From the NCBI RefSeq assembly GCF_000949135.2, contig NZ_JTAN02000013.1, positions 62,001 through 126,000 of the forward strand: a stretch of 64,000 nt of DNA, in the 5' to 3' direction. How positions within the stretch are numbered: position 1 is the first letter of the stretch; each line of letters starts with the position of its first letter. The DNA is from Burkholderia sp. USMB20. Its GTDB lineage: Bacteria; Pseudomonadota; Gammaproteobacteria; Burkholderiales; Burkholderiaceae. Both the position numbers and the translations under genes were made by a program. Positions 1 to 9,555 of the stretch are shown here, piece by piece. Below the pieces are notes generated by a model. It had not been told where the DNA came from, made no database searches, and saw nothing but the letters and a program-made list of their open reading frames with translations.

Positions 1-46
1 GCGGCGTGCGTCGCGTGGCGCGCTGACCCGTTTCAGCGCGCGACGC

Positions 47-966
47 TCATTCGAGCGGTACGTCGTTGGGCGCCGCGTAGCGCGCCTTGATCACGTCGCT
101 CATCGGGAACTCGAACGCGAGCCCCTTCGGCGGCACCGGCTTCATGAACCACTTGTCGTACAGCGCGTTGATCTCGCCGCTCTTCATCAGCTGCACGAGC
201 ACGCCGTCGACGAGCGCCTTGAACTGCGGATCGTCCTTGCGCAGCATGAACCCGTACGCTTCCGACGATTGCGGTGTGCCGACGATCGCCCAGTCGGCCG
301 GCTTCGCCGCGAGCTGGCGCACGCCGGCGAGCAGCACGTCGTCCATCATGTACGCGGCCGCGCGGCCCGATTCGAGCGTGAGGCGTCCTTCGCCGTAGTC
401 CTTCGCGCTGATGATCTGCATGTTCGTCTTCTTTTCCTCGTTCATCTTGCGCAGCAGGCGTTCGGACGTCGTGCCCTGGTTCGTCACGACCGTCTTGCCG
501 GCGAGATCGGGGAAGTCGCGGATGCCCGAGTTCGTGCGCGTGAGCAGGCGTGTCGTCGCGACAAAGAAGGTGGTCGAGAACGCGACCTGCGCGTGACGCG
601 CGGCGAGGTTGGTGGTCACCCCGCATTCGAGATCGACGGTGCCGTTCTGCACGAGCGGGATGCGGTTCTGCGACGTGACCGGGATGAAGCGCGCCTGCAG
701 GTCGGGCTTGCCGGTGCGCGCCTTCACGGCGGCGATTACGCGGTCGCACAGGTCCTGCGGAAGCCGATCACCTTGCCGCTCGCGTCGACATAGGAGAACG
801 GCACCGACGTCTCGCGATGGCCGATCGAGATCAGGCCGCTTTGCCGCACCTTCTCGAGCGTGCCGGACAGCGGTTCCGCGGCGAGCGATGCGCCGCACGC
901 GAGCGCGCACGCGGCGACGAGCAGGCTGCGGCCGAGGAGGGTGGTCAACCGGGGCGGGATGGTCAT
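47..966 (-). pseudogene. Amino-acid ABC transporter periplasmic binding protein, frameshifted
   Basis: This is a solute-binding protein of the glutamate/aspartate (GltI-like) type, which would capture an amino acid in the periplasm for an ABC importer. Translation from 966 gives a signal peptide (MTIPPRLTTLLGRSLL, ending near ASLAAEP) and the opening of the binding fold up to GKVIGF. The frame then runs into a stop. The rest of the protein (QDLCDRVIAAVKARTGKPDL onward, to a stop at 47-49) lies in another frame. Adding one base near 755-762 joins the halves into 306 residues, a normal length. The start at 966 is preceded by a GGAG ribosome site. It is either a true pseudogene or a sequencing error. 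It stands divergent from hut, whose end product is glutamate, but no permease or ATPase gene is visible here. Confidence 0.75.
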
Positions 967-1007
967 GGCGGATCTCCGTGGGCGGATCGTAGGGAAGCGT
1001 CGATTCG

Positions 1008-1039
1008 TATGTTGCCAAAGACAAAATAATTGCAACATA
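1008..1039. promoter_or_regulatory. Inverted repeat upstream of the ABC binding protein gene
   Basis: TATGTTGC (1008-1015) and GCAACATA (1032-1039) form a perfect 8-base inverted repeat with a 16-base AT-rich spacer. A third related half, TATGTTAATTGC, follows from 1038. The site lies 42-73 bases upstream of the start at 966, a usual place for an operator. The regulator is unknown. Confidence 0.4.
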
Positions 1040-1124
1040 TGTTAATTGCGAGGCCTGTCTGGCCGCTCCGGCGCGCCGCGCCGGACATCAGGGAAACTCC
1101 CGAGTCGGAATTATGAAAAACAGG

Positions 1125-1136
1125 TTGTCTAGACAA
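1125..1136. promoter_or_regulatory. HutC operator 1 (TTGTCTAGACAA)
   Basis: A perfect 12-base palindrome that overlaps the -35 hexamer of the hut promoter. It resembles known HutC targets (TTGT-n4-ACAA type) in proteobacteria. A repressor bound here would block RNA polymerase; urocanate is the usual inducer that releases HutC. Confidence 0.7.
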
Positions 1137-1153
1137 GTCGCGGTGGCTACACT
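1125..1153 (+). promoter_or_regulatory. Sigma-70 promoter of the hut operon
   Basis: TTGTCT (1125-1130) and TACACT (1148-1153) are -35 and -10 hexamers separated by exactly 17 bases. The -35 hexamer is the left half of the first HutC-like palindrome. Transcription would start near 1160, between the two operators and about 30 bases before the hutH ATG. Confidence 0.65.
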
Positions 1154-1169
1154 CCAATCCATCCCGAAC

Positions 1170-1181
1170 TTGTCTAGACAG
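1170..1181. promoter_or_regulatory. HutC operator 2 (TTGTCTAGACAG)
   Basis: A second copy of the same palindrome (core TGTCTAGACA, 1171-1180), centred 45 bases downstream of the first and just after the predicted transcription start. Two identical sites flanking the start of a operon that encodes HutC point to autoregulated repression, perhaps with both sites occupied together. Confidence 0.7.
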
Positions 1182-1191
1182 GATTGCTCAC

Positions 1192-2715
1192 ATGATTACG
1201 TTGACCCCCGGCCACCTGACCCTTCCGCAACTGCGCAAGATCGCTCGCGAATCCGTGCAGCTCAAGCTCGACCCGGCGAGCTTCGCGAAGATCGACGCGG
1301 GCGCGAAGGCCGTCGCCGACATCGCGGCGAAGGGCGAGCCCGCATACGGCATCAACACGGGTTTCGGCCGCCTGGCCAGCACGCACATCCCGCACGACCA
1401 GCTCGAGCTGCTGCAGAAGAACCTGGTGCTGTCGCATGCGGTCGGTGTGGGCGAGCCGATGGCACGCTCGTCGGTGCGTCTGCTGATGGCACTGAAGCTG
1501 TCGAGCCTCGGCCGCGGCCACTCGGGCATCCGTCGCGAAGTGATGGACGCGCTGATCACGCTGTTCAACGCCGACGTGCTGCCGCTGATCCCGGTGAAGG
1601 GCTCGGTCGGCGCATCGGGCGACCTGGCGCCGCTCGCGCATATGTCGGCCGTGCTGCTGGGCGTCGGTGAAGTGTTCATCCGCGGCGAGCGCGCCAGCGC
1701 GCTGGACGGTCTGCGCGTCGCGGGCCTCGCGCCGCTGACGCTGCAGGCGAAGGAAGGCCTGGCGCTGCTGAACGGCACGCAGGCGTCGACCGCGCTGGCG
1801 CTCGACAACATGTTCGCGATCGAAGACCTGTACCGCACCGCGCTGGTTGCGGGCGCGCTGTCGGTCGACGCGGCAGCCGGCTCGGTGAAGCCGTTCGACG
1901 CCCGCATCCACGAACTGCGCGGCCATCAAGGCCAGATCGACGCGGCCGCGTCGTACCGCGACCTGCTCGAAGGCTCGCCGATCAACCAGTCGCACCGCGA
2001 CTGCGACAAGGTGCAGGATCCGTACAGCCTGCGCTGCCAGCCGCAGGTGATGGGCGCGTGCCTGGACCAGATGCGCCATGCAGCCGACGTGCTGCTGGTC
2101 GAAGCGAACGCCGTGTCGGACAACCCGCTGATCTTCCCGGATACCGGCGAAGTGCTGTCGGGCGGCAACTTCCACGCCGAACCCGTCGCATTCGCGGCCG
2201 ACAACCTCGCGCTCGCCGCAGCGGAAATCGGCGCGCTGGCCGAGCGCCGCATCGCGCTGCTGATCGACGCGACGCTGTCGGGCCTGCCCCCGTTCCTCGT
2301 GAAGGACGGCGGCGTGAACTCGGGCTTCATGATCGCCCACGTGACGGCGGCCGCGCTGGCATCGGAAAACAAGACGCTCGCGCACCCGGCGTCGGTCGAC
2401 TCGCTGCCGACTTCGGCGAACCAGGAAGACCACGTGTCGATGGCGACGTTCGCCGCGCGCAAGCTCGCCGACATCGCGGACAACACGAAGCACATCCTCG
2501 CGATCGAACTGCTGGCCGCCGCCCAGGGCGTCGACCTGCGCGCGCCGTACCACACGAGCCCGAAGCTCGCGCCGGTGATGGAAACGATCCGCGGCAAGGT
2601 TGCGCACTACGAGCTCGACCACTACTTCGCACCGGACATCGCGGTGATCGCGAAGCTCGTCGGCGAGCGCGCGTTCGCGAAGGTCGCGCCGTTCTCGTTC
2701 GCATCGGAACAGTAA
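1192..2715 (+). CDS. hutH: Histidine ammonia-lyase
   Basis: HutH removes ammonia from L-histidine to give trans-urocanate, the first step of histidine breakdown in the cytoplasm. The 507-residue product is the usual length. It carries the [14 protein letters not shown] motif, in which Ala141-Ser142-Gly143 cyclise to the MIO prosthetic group, and the family segment around [11 protein letters not shown] ends nine bases before the ATG. It is the first gene of the hut operon, directly behind the HutC-controlled promoter, and hutC follows four bases after its stop. Confidence 0.97.
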   Translation: MITLTPGHLTLPQLRKIARESVQLKLDPASFAKIDAGAKAVADIAAKGEPAYGINTGFGRLASTHIPHDQLELLQKNLVLSHAVGVGEPMARSSVRLLMALKLSSLGRGHSGIRREVMDALITLFNADVLPLIPVKGSVGASGDLAPLAHMSAVLLGVGEVFIRGERASALDGLRVAGLAPLTLQAKEGLALLNGTQASTALALDNMFAIEDLYRTALVAGALSVDAAAGSVKPFDARIHELRGHQGQIDAAASYRDLLEGSPINQSHRDCDKVQDPYSLRCQPQVMGACLDQMRHAADVLLVEANAVSDNPLIFPDTGEVLSGGNFHAEPVAFAADNLALAAAEIGALAERRIALLIDATLSGLPPFLVKDGGVNSGFMIAHVTAAALASENKTLAHPASVDSLPTSANQEDHVSMATFAARKLADIADNTKHILAIELLAAAQGVDLRAPYHTSPKLAPVMETIRGKVAHYELDHYFAPDIAVIAKLVGERAFAKVAPFSFASEQ

Positions 2716-2719
2716 GCCC

Positions 2720-3415
2720 ATGAGCGCGCCGGTCTACCAGGAGATCAAGGATTTCATCCTGGGCCGCATTCACGCCGGCGAGTGGGCGGAGGGCGACCAG
2801 GTGCCCTCCGAGAACGAACTGGCCCGCGAGTTCAAGGTCGCGCGCATGACCGTCAACCGCGCGTTGCGCGAGTTGACGGCCGAGCAGGTGCTGACGCGCA
2901 TGAAGGGCGCCGGCACCTACGTCGCGCGGCCGAAGTACGAGTCGACGCTCGTCGCGATCCGCAGCATCTCGGAAGAGGTCGACGCGCGCGGGCATGCGTA
3001 CCGCGCCAGCGTGCTCGGCCTCGAGACGATCCGCGCCGACGAGGCGCTCGCCGACGAGATGCAGATGGCCGTGCGCGCGAAGCTGTTTTATTCGCAGGTG
3101 TTGCACTTCGAGAATGACGAACCCGTCCAGCTCGAAGAACGGTGGGTGAATCCGGCGGTCGCGCCGGATTATGCCGAGCAGGATTTTACGAACACGACGC
3201 CGAACCTGTACCTGATGCGCGCGGCCCCGCTGCAGCGCGTCGAGTACCGGATCGAAGCGGCGGCTCCGGCGCCCGAGCGGCGCGAGCAGCTGCGGATGGA
3301 CGACGTCGAGCCGTGTCTGGTTTTACATCGGCGCACCTGGTCGCAGGGCGTCGTCGCCTCGGTGGCGAATCTGTGGCACCCCGGCAGCCGTTATCGCTTC
3401 ACCGGGCATTTCTGA
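2720..3415 (+). CDS. hutC: Histidine utilisation repressor, GntR family
   Basis: HutC represses hut genes until urocanate accumulates. The 231-residue protein has an N-terminal GntR winged helix (about 1-70, with VPSENELAREFKVARMTVNR) and a C-terminal UTRA ligand domain (about 90-230, with LHFENDEPVQLEERWVNP). It is co-transcribed with hutH, four bases downstream, so it should control its own level through the two TTGTCTAGACA palindromes upstream of hutH. Assignment to HutC rests on both domain type and operon position. Confidence 0.95.
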   Translation: MSAPVYQEIKDFILGRIHAGEWAEGDQVPSENELAREFKVARMTVNRALRELTAEQVLTRMKGAGTYVARPKYESTLVAIRSISEEVDARGHAYRASVLGLETIRADEALADEMQMAVRAKLFYSQVLHFENDEPVQLEERWVNPAVAPDYAEQDFTNTTPNLYLMRAAPLQRVEYRIEAAAPAPERREQLRMDDVEPCLVLHRRTWSQGVVASVANLWHPGSRYRFTGHF

Positions 3416-3454
3416 TTCCTATTTGATAGTCATTTTCCTTCGGGAGCAGTCGTC

Positions 3455-5143
3455 ATGAACCATCCGAAACACATCGATCCCCGTCTCGATCCGACCCGCA
3501 CGATCCGCGCGCCGCGCGGCAGCGAGAAGGTCTGCAAGACCTGGCTGGCCGAAGCGGCCTACCGGATGATCCAGAACAACCTGGATCCGGAAGTCGCCGA
3601 GCATCCGCACGCGCTCGTCGTGTACGGCGGCATCGGCCGCGCGGCGCGCAACTGGGAATGCTACGACCAGATCCTCGCGTCGCTGAAGGATCTCGAAGAG
3701 AACGAGACGCTGCTGATCCAGTCGGGCAAGCCGGTCGGTGTGTTCCGCACGCACAAGGATGCGCCGCGCGTGCTGCTCGCGAACTCGAACCTGGTGCCGC
3801 ACTGGGCGACCTGGGATCACTTCCACGAGCTCGACCGCAAGGGCCTGATGATGTACGGCCAGATGACGGCCGGCAGCTGGATCTACATCGGCAGCCAGGG
3901 CATCGTGCAGGGCACCTATGAAACCTTCTTCTCGGTCGCGAACCAGCACTTCAACGGCGATCCGTCGGGCCGCTGGATCCTGACGGGCGGCCTCGGCGGC
4001 ATGGGCGGCGCGCAGCCGCTCGCCGCGACGATGGCCGGCTTCTCGATGATCGCGGTCGAATGCGACGAGACGCGCATCGACTTCCGCCTGAAGACGCGCT
4101 ACGTCGACAAGAAGGCGACGACGCTCGACGAAGCGCTCGGCATGATCGACGAAGCGAAGCGCACCGGCAAGCCGGTGTCGGTCGGCCTGCTCGGCAACGC
4201 GGCCGACGTGTTCGCGGAACTCGTGACGCGCGGTATCACGCCGGACTGCGTGACCGACCAGACGAGCGCGCACGACCCGATCAACGGCTACCTGCCGCAA
4301 GGCTGGACCGTCGCGCAATGGCGCGAAGCGCAGAAGGTCGATCCGCAGAGCATCGTGAAGGTCGCGAAGCAGTCGATGGCCGTGCAGGTGCGCGCGATGC
4401 TGACGCTGCAGGAGCGCGGCGCCGCCACGCTCGACTACGGCAACAACATCCGCCAGATGGCGCTGGAAATGGGCGTCGAAAACGCATTCGACTTCCCGGG
4501 TTTCGTGCCGGCCTATATCCGCCCGCTGTTCTGCGAAGGCAAGGGCCCGTTCCGCTGGGTCGCGCTGTCCGGCGATCCGGAAGACATCTACAAGACCGAC
4601 CAGAAGGTGAAGGAGCTGATCCCCGACGATCCGCACCTGCACAACTGGCTCGACATGGCGCGTGAGCGCATCGCGTTCCAGGGCCTGCCGGCGCGGATCT
4701 GCTGGGTCGGCGTGAAGGATCGCTATCGCCTCGGCCAGGCGTTCAACGAGATGGTGAAGAACGGCGAACTGAAGGCCCCGATCGTGATCGGCCGCGACCA
4801 CCTCGACACCGGTTCGGTCGCGAGCCCGAACCGCGAGACGGAATCGATGAAGGACGGTTCGGACGCCGTGAGCGACTGGCCGCTGCTGAACGCCCTGCTG
4901 AACACCGCAGGCGGCGCATCGTGGGTGTCGCTGCATCATGGCGGCGGCGTCGGCATGGGCTTCTCGCAGCACTCGGGCGTCGTGATCGTCGCCGACGGTA
5001 CCGCCGAAGCGCACGAGCGTCTCGGCCGCGTGCTGCTGAACGATCCGGCGACGGGCGTGATGCGCCATGCGGATGCCGGCTACGAACTCGCGCAGCAGAC
5101 GGCCCGCGAAGCCGGCCTGAAGCTGCCGATGCTCGGCCGCTGA
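3455..5143 (+). CDS. hutU: Urocanate hydratase
   Basis: HutU adds water to urocanate to give 4-imidazolone-5-propionate, using tightly bound NAD+. The 562-residue length is normal. The glycine-rich NAD-binding stretch [18 protein letters not shown] lies near residues 176-193, and the C-terminal half holds the conserved [15 protein letters not shown] segment. A GGGAG ribosome site precedes the ATG. It is the third hut gene, 39 bases after hutC, and only two bases separate its stop from hutD. Confidence 0.97.
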   Translation: MNHPKHIDPRLDPTRTIRAPRGSEKVCKTWLAEAAYRMIQNNLDPEVAEHPHALVVYGGIGRAARNWECYDQILASLKDLEENETLLIQSGKPVGVFRTHKDAPRVLLANSNLVPHWATWDHFHELDRKGLMMYGQMTAGSWIYIGSQGIVQGTYETFFSVANQHFNGDPSGRWILTGGLGGMGGAQPLAATMAGFSMIAVECDETRIDFRLKTRYVDKKATTLDEALGMIDEAKRTGKPVSVGLLGNAADVFAELVTRGITPDCVTDQTSAHDPINGYLPQGWTVAQWREAQKVDPQSIVKVAKQSMAVQVRAMLTLQERGAATLDYGNNIRQMALEMGVENAFDFPGFVPAYIRPLFCEGKGPFRWVALSGDPEDIYKTDQKVKELIPDDPHLHNWLDMARERIAFQGLPARICWVGVKDRYRLGQAFNEMVKNGELKAPIVIGRDHLDTGSVASPNRETESMKDGSDAVSDWPLLNALLNTAGGASWVSLHHGGGVGMGFSQHSGVVIVADGTAEAHERLGRVLLNDPATGVMRHADAGYELAQQTAREAGLKLPMLGR

Positions 5144-5145
5144 GC

Positions 5146-5757
5146 ATGACGGCGCTCGACCAGGCGCCGGTGAACGCGACGATGATCCGCGCGGCGGATC
5201 TCGTCGCGTCGCCGTGGAGGAACGGCGGCGGCGTGACGCGCGAGATCGGTGCATTCCCGCCGGGCGCCGCGCTCGATACGTTCGCATGGCGCGTGAGCGT
5301 CGCGGACGTCGGCGCGGCCGGTCCGTTCTCGCGTTTCGACGGGATTGACCGCACGCTCGTGCTGCTGTCCGGCGCGGGCATGACGCTCGCCGAAGAGGGG
5401 GGCGCGCGCCACGTGCTCGACGCGCCGCTCGCGCGTGCGGACTTCGCCGGCGAGACGGCGATCGACGCGACGCTGCACGACGGCGCGACGCGCGACTTCA
5501 ACCTGATGACGCGCCGTTCGGCCGCGCGCGGGACGCTCGACGTGTGGCCCGAAGGCACGCACCGCGTCGAGCGCGCCGATACCGTGCTGCTGTTCTGCGC
5601 AACGGGCGCGGTCGGCGTCGAGATCGACGGCGCGCACTACGCACTGCAGGAAATGGACACGCTGCGGCTCGACGGGCCGCAGCGTGCGTTTGACGTCGTC
5701 GTGAGCGGAGGCGGCGCGCTGCTCGCCGTGTCGCTCGCCGTCGGCGAACGAGACTGA
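5146..5757 (+). CDS. hutD: HutD family protein
   Basis: HutD is a small cupin-fold protein found in many proteobacterial hut operons. Its exact role is not settled; in Pseudomonas it appears to limit hut expression or intermediate levels. This product has 203 residues and shows the family opening [13 protein letters not shown] (about residues 21-33), the [10 protein letters not shown] strand and [15 protein letters not shown]. The ATG at 5146, two bases after the hutU stop, gives the normal N-terminus. hutI follows four bases downstream, so translation is probably coupled. Confidence 0.9.
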   Translation: MTALDQAPVNATMIRAADLVASPWRNGGGVTREIGAFPPGAALDTFAWRVSVADVGAAGPFSRFDGIDRTLVLLSGAGMTLAEEGGARHVLDAPLARADFAGETAIDATLHDGATRDFNLMTRRSAARGTLDVWPEGTHRVERADTVLLFCATGAVGVEIDGAHYALQEMDTLRLDGPQRAFDVVVSGGGALLAVSLAVGERD

Positions 5758-5761
5758 ACGC

Positions 5762-6985
5762 ATGAAACCGACTGTCTGGCATCACCTGAGGCTGTGTCCG
5801 CACGGCCATCCCGACGAAACGATCGACGACGCGGCGATCGCCGTCGACGAAACCGGCACGATCGTGTGGCTCGGCGCGTTGTCCGCGCTGCCGCACGGTT
5901 ATGCGCACTGGCAGCGGGAAGACCTGCACGGCGCGTGGGTGACGCCGGGCCTCGTCGACTGCCATACGCACCTCGTGTACGGCGGCACGCGGGCCGACGA
6001 GTTCGCGCAGCGCCTCGCCGGCGTCAGCTACGAGGAGATCGCGCGGCAGGGCGGCGGGATCGTGTCGACGGTGCGCGCGACGCGCGCGGCCGACGAGACG
6101 ACGCTGTTCGTGCAGGCCGCCGCGCGCCTGCAGCCGCTGCTCGCCGATGGCGTGACGGCGATCGAGATCAAGTCGGGCTACGGGCTCGACCTCGCGAGCG
6201 AGCGCAAGATGCTGCGCGTCGCGCGCCAGCTCGGCGAGCGCTTCCCGGTCACGGTCTACACCACGTTCCTCGGCGCGCACGCGCTGCCGCCGGAATATGC
6301 GGGCCGCGCGGATGAATACATCGACGAAGTGTGCGGCCGGATGCTGCCGGCGCTCGCCGACGAAGGCCTGGTCGACGCGGTCGACGTGTTCTGCGAGCGC
6401 ATCGGCTTTTCGCTCGCGCAGACCGAGCGCGTGTTCGAGGCCGCGACGCGGCGCGGGCTGCCGGTGAAGCTGCACGCGGAGCAGTTGTCGAACGCGGGCG
6501 GCACCGCGCTTGCCGCGCGTTATCGCGCGCTGTCCGCCGACCACCTCGAATTTCTCGACGAAGCCGGCATCGAGGCGATGAAGGCGGCCGGCACGGTCGC
6601 CGTGCTGCTGCCCGGCGCGTATTACTTCATTCGCGAAACGCAATTGCCGCCGATCGAGCTGCTGCGCAAGCATGGTGTGCCGATCGCGCTCGCGACCGAT
6701 CACAACCCCGGCACCTCGCCGCTCGAATCGCTGCTGCTGACGCTGAACATGGGCTGCACGCTGTTCCGCATGACGGTGCCCGAGGTGCTGCAGGGTGTGA
6801 CGCGCCATGCGGCGGCGGCGCTCGGCCGCGCGGATCGTCACGGTGCGCTCGAGATCGGCCGCCAGGCCGATTTCGCGGTCTGGTCGGTCGGCTCGCTGTC
6901 GGAGCTCGCGTACTGGATCGGCCGGCCGCTGTGCGAGCAGGTCGTGCGCGGCGGCGCGACGGTGTTTCGCCGGATGAACGGCTAG
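5762..6985 (+). CDS. hutI: Imidazolonepropionase
   Basis: HutI opens the imidazolone ring of 4-imidazolone-5-propionate to give N-formimidoyl-L-glutamate. It belongs to the metal-dependent amidohydrolase superfamily. The 407-residue product shows the metal-binding His68-Thr69-His70 in HTHLVYGG, the [12 protein letters not shown] strand, and the [10 protein letters not shown] motif with the conserved Asp. It is translated right after hutD and followed by a 151-base gap with strong inverted repeats before hutF. Confidence 0.96.
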   Translation: MKPTVWHHLRLCPHGHPDETIDDAAIAVDETGTIVWLGALSALPHGYAHWQREDLHGAWVTPGLVDCHTHLVYGGTRADEFAQRLAGVSYEEIARQGGGIVSTVRATRAADETTLFVQAAARLQPLLADGVTAIEIKSGYGLDLASERKMLRVARQLGERFPVTVYTTFLGAHALPPEYAGRADEYIDEVCGRMLPALADEGLVDAVDVFCERIGFSLAQTERVFEAATRRGLPVKLHAEQLSNAGGTALAARYRALSADHLEFLDEAGIEAMKAAGTVAVLLPGAYYFIRETQLPPIELLRKHGVPIALATDHNPGTSPLESLLLTLNMGCTLFRMTVPEVLQGVTRHAAAALGRADRHGALEIGRQADFAVWSVGSLSELAYWIGRPLCEQVVRGGATVFRRMNG

Positions 6986-7000
6986 TTTTAGCGGAGGGCC

Positions 7001-7112
7001 GGAGGCGGCGCTGAAGCGCCGGTCCGGTCGATCGCCACGGAGCGGAAGCGGGCGCCGACGCGCCGCCTCCTGCCAACCGGGGCTTGGGACCGGACCGACG
7101 CTTCAGTGCGCC
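7001..7112 (+). other. Structured hutI-hutF intergenic segment with competing inverted repeats
   Basis: Two long hairpins can form but share bases. One pairs 7001-7011 with 7060-7070 (perfect 11 pairs). The other pairs 7007-7029 with 7088-7112 (about 22 pairs, one mismatch and a two-base bulge). Both use 7007-7011. The ATG of hutF lies 25 bases further on. High GC makes chance pairing easier, but a 23-base arm is long. It could modulate read-through or stability between hutI and hutF; no function is shown. Confidence 0.4.
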
Positions 7113-7136
7113 GAATCCGGCCAACAAGGACTCACG

Positions 7137-8513
7137 ATGACCGACTCTATGTTGTTCGCGGACCATGCCTGGCTGCCCGATGGCTGGCGCCGCAACGTGC
7201 TGCTGCGCTGGGACGCGGCCGGCACGCTGACCGACGTGACGCCCGACACCGACGCGCCGGCCGGCGTCGCGCGCGCGGCCGGGCCCGTGCTGCCCGGCAT
7301 GCCGAACCTGCATTCGCACGCGTTCCAGCGCGCGATGGCGGGGCTCACCGAATATCGCGCGAATCCCGCCGACAGCTTCTGGAGCTGGCGCGACCTGATG
7401 TACCGCTTCGCGCTGAAGATCACGCCCGACGCGCTCGCGGCGATCGCGCGCTGGCTGTACGTCGAGATGCTGAAGTGCGGCTACACGTCGGTGTGCGAAT
7501 TCCACTACGTGCATCACGCGCAGGATGGCTCACGCTATCCGCAGATCGCGGAACTCGGTGCGCGCGTGGTCGATGCCGCGCGCTCGGCCGGCATCGGCAT
7601 CACGATGCTGCCCGTGTCGTACCAGTTCGCCGGCTTCGGCAACAAGCCGCCGCGCGACGACCAGCGCCGCTTCATCAATACGCCGGACGGCCTGCTCGAG
7701 CTGCTCGACGCGATGCGCCGCGTCGCGCCCGAGCACGGCGGCCTGCGCTACGGCGTCGCCCCGCACTCGCTGCGCGCGGTGTCCGAGAACGGCTTGCGCG
7801 TGCTGCTGGAAGGCTTGCCCGACGACGCGCCGGTGCATATCCACATCGCCGAACAGACGGCCGAAGTCGACGATTGCGTGCGCGCGTACGGCGCGCGTCC
7901 CGTGCAATGGCTGCTCGATCGTTTCGACGTCGATGCGCGCTGGTGCCTCGTGCACGCGACGCACGTCGATGCGGCCGAAACGGCCGCGCTCGCGAAGCGT
8001 CGCGCGGTGGCCGGCCTGTGCCTGACCACCGAGGCGAACCTCGGCGACGGCGTATTCCCGGCGCTCGACTATCTCGCGCAGGGCGGCGTGATCGGCGTCG
8101 GCTCGGACAGCCATGCGTCGGTCGACTGGCGCTCGGAACTGCGCCTGCTCGAATACGGGCAGCGGCTCGTGCATCGCGCGCGCAACGTGCTCGCGAGCGA
8201 CACGCAGGCGCATGTCGCCGACCGGCTGTTCGACGCGTCGCTCGCGGGCGGCGCGCAGGCGAGCGGGCGGCGCATCGGCGCGCTGCGTGAAGGCAGCCGC
8301 GCCGATTGGCTCGTGCTCGATCCCGATCATCCGGCGATTGCCGAGCACGACAGCACGGCGTGGTTGTCGGGCGCGGTGTTTGCCGAGCACGGCGACACGC
8401 CGGTGCTCGACGTCTATACCGGCGGCGAGCGCGTCGTGAGCGGCCGCCGCCATCGCGACGAAGCCGCAGCTTATGCCGACTACCGCGCCGCGCTGGCGCA
8501 ACTGCTGCGCTGA
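7137..8513 (+). CDS. hutF: Formimidoylglutamate deiminase
   Basis: HutF hydrolyses N-formimidoyl-L-glutamate to N-formyl-L-glutamate and ammonia, the step that marks the five-enzyme histidine route. The 458-residue protein is an amidohydrolase with the metal motif HSHAFQRAMAGL (His59, His61), HIAEQTAEVDDC in the middle and VGSDSHASVDWRSELRLLEY carrying the late metal-binding Asp. The length and motifs match the HutF/AtzA-like branch. It sits between hutI and hutG. Confidence 0.95.
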   Translation: MTDSMLFADHAWLPDGWRRNVLLRWDAAGTLTDVTPDTDAPAGVARAAGPVLPGMPNLHSHAFQRAMAGLTEYRANPADSFWSWRDLMYRFALKITPDALAAIARWLYVEMLKCGYTSVCEFHYVHHAQDGSRYPQIAELGARVVDAARSAGIGITMLPVSYQFAGFGNKPPRDDQRRFINTPDGLLELLDAMRRVAPEHGGLRYGVAPHSLRAVSENGLRVLLEGLPDDAPVHIHIAEQTAEVDDCVRAYGARPVQWLLDRFDVDARWCLVHATHVDAAETAALAKRRAVAGLCLTTEANLGDGVFPALDYLAQGGVIGVGSDSHASVDWRSELRLLEYGQRLVHRARNVLASDTQAHVADRLFDASLAGGAQASGRRIGALREGSRADWLVLDPDHPAIAEHDSTAWLSGAVFAEHGDTPVLDVYTGGERVVSGRRHRDEAAAYADYRAALAQLLR

Positions 8514-8573
8514 ATGCGCGGCATCCGGCGCACGCCGCGCGCGTGCGCCGGCCGACTTTTACGGTGATGCGAC

Positions 8574-9371
8574 ATGACTGAACAACCGGCTGTATTCACG
8601 CTGAAGCAGGGCACGCTGCCGCTGCTGATCTCGATTCCGCACGCAGGCATCCACATCCCCGACGACATCGCAGCGACGATGACGCCCGACGCGCGCTTCG
8701 TCGACGATTGCGACTGGCACCTCGAGCGCCTGTACGGCTTCGCGGCGACGCTCGGCGCGTCGATCCTCGTGCCGTCGCACGCGCGTTACGTCGTCGACCT
8801 GAACCGTCCGCCCGACAACGAGAACCTGTATCCGGGGCAGGACACGACGGGGCTCGTGCCGGTCGATACGTTCGACAAGGCGCCGCTGTATCCGGCGGGC
8901 GCGCTGCCCGGCAACGACGAGATCATGCGCCGTCGCGACCGCTACTGGCGCCCGTATCACGACGCGCTGCAAGGCGAGATCGCGCGCCTGAAGCGCGAGC
9001 ACGGCCGCGTGCTCGTGTGGGAAGCGCATTCGATCCGCTCGCACGTGCCGCGCTTCTTCGAGGGCCGCCTGCCGGACTTCAACTTCGGCACGTCGAGCGG
9101 CGCGAGCGCCGCGCCGGGCCTTGCCGAGGCGCTGGCCGCATGCGTGAGCGCGCACGGCGGTTATACGGCCGTCGCGAACGGGCGTTTCAAGGGCGGCTAC
9201 ATCACGCGCCACTACGGCGTGCCCGCGACCGGCGTCGAAGCCGTGCAGCTGGAGCTGTCGCAGATCACCTACATGGAAGAGACGCGTCCGTATGCGTACG
9301 ACGAAGCGCGCGCCGCGCGGATCGTGCCGCTGCTGCAGACGCTCATCGAAACCGCGCTCGCGCATCGCTGA
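8574..9371 (+). CDS. hutG: N-formylglutamate deformylase
   Basis: HutG cleaves N-formyl-L-glutamate to glutamate and formate, the last step of this hut pathway. The 265-residue protein is the formylglutamate amidohydrolase type, not the arginase-like formiminoglutamase that shares the name. Visible motifs are ISIPHAGIHIPDD near the N-terminus, YVVDLNRPPDNENLYPG, VWEAHSIRSHVPRFFEG and GRFKGGYITRHYG. It is the final gene of the operon; a strong terminator follows about 85 bases after its stop. Confidence 0.96.
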   Translation: MTEQPAVFTLKQGTLPLLISIPHAGIHIPDDIAATMTPDARFVDDCDWHLERLYGFAATLGASILVPSHARYVVDLNRPPDNENLYPGQDTTGLVPVDTFDKAPLYPAGALPGNDEIMRRRDRYWRPYHDALQGEIARLKREHGRVLVWEAHSIRSHVPRFFEGRLPDFNFGTSSGASAAPGLAEALAACVSAHGGYTAVANGRFKGGYITRHYGVPATGVEAVQLELSQITYMEETRPYAYDEARAARIVPLLQTLIETALAHR

Positions 9372-9456
9372 TCCGTCGGCGCGCGCGCTGCGTGCGGCGG
9401 CACGGCGCGATGTCGCGCCACGGCCGGCTGGCAAGGTGCACATTGGTGCATCGCAC

Positions 9457-9495
9457 AAAACGGCATCGACCCGAGCGGTCGATGCCGTTTTTTTT
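9457..9495 (+). terminator. Rho-independent terminator of the hut operon
   Basis: A 14-base perfect stem (9457-9470 with 9478-9491, AAAACGGCATCGAC and its complement) with a 7-base loop runs into a tract of T residues. It closes the hut transcript. Confidence 0.9.
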
Positions 9496-9524
9496 CGTCT
9501 GATCGATGTCGGGATCGGTACCTG

Positions 9525-9555
9525 AAAATTTGACGCAATTTTTAGGTGATATAAG
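9525..9555 (+). promoter_or_regulatory. Candidate promoter/operator upstream of puuD
   Basis: AAAATT (9525-9530) and AATTTT (9537-9542) form an inverted repeat around TGACGC, followed by GATATAAG (9548-9555). TTGACG (9530-9535) to TATAAG (9550-9555) is only 14 bases, too short for a good sigma-70 promoter. The AT-rich patch stands out in very GC-rich DNA, so this is the likely start of the puu transcript, with the repeat as an operator. Confidence 0.35.

Noticed and set aside
1174-2721. Long minus-strand frame opposite hutH (515 codons)
   Set aside because: It is antisense to an intact hutH and reads as an Arg/His/Val-rich string with no family motif. High-GC codon use opens such frames.
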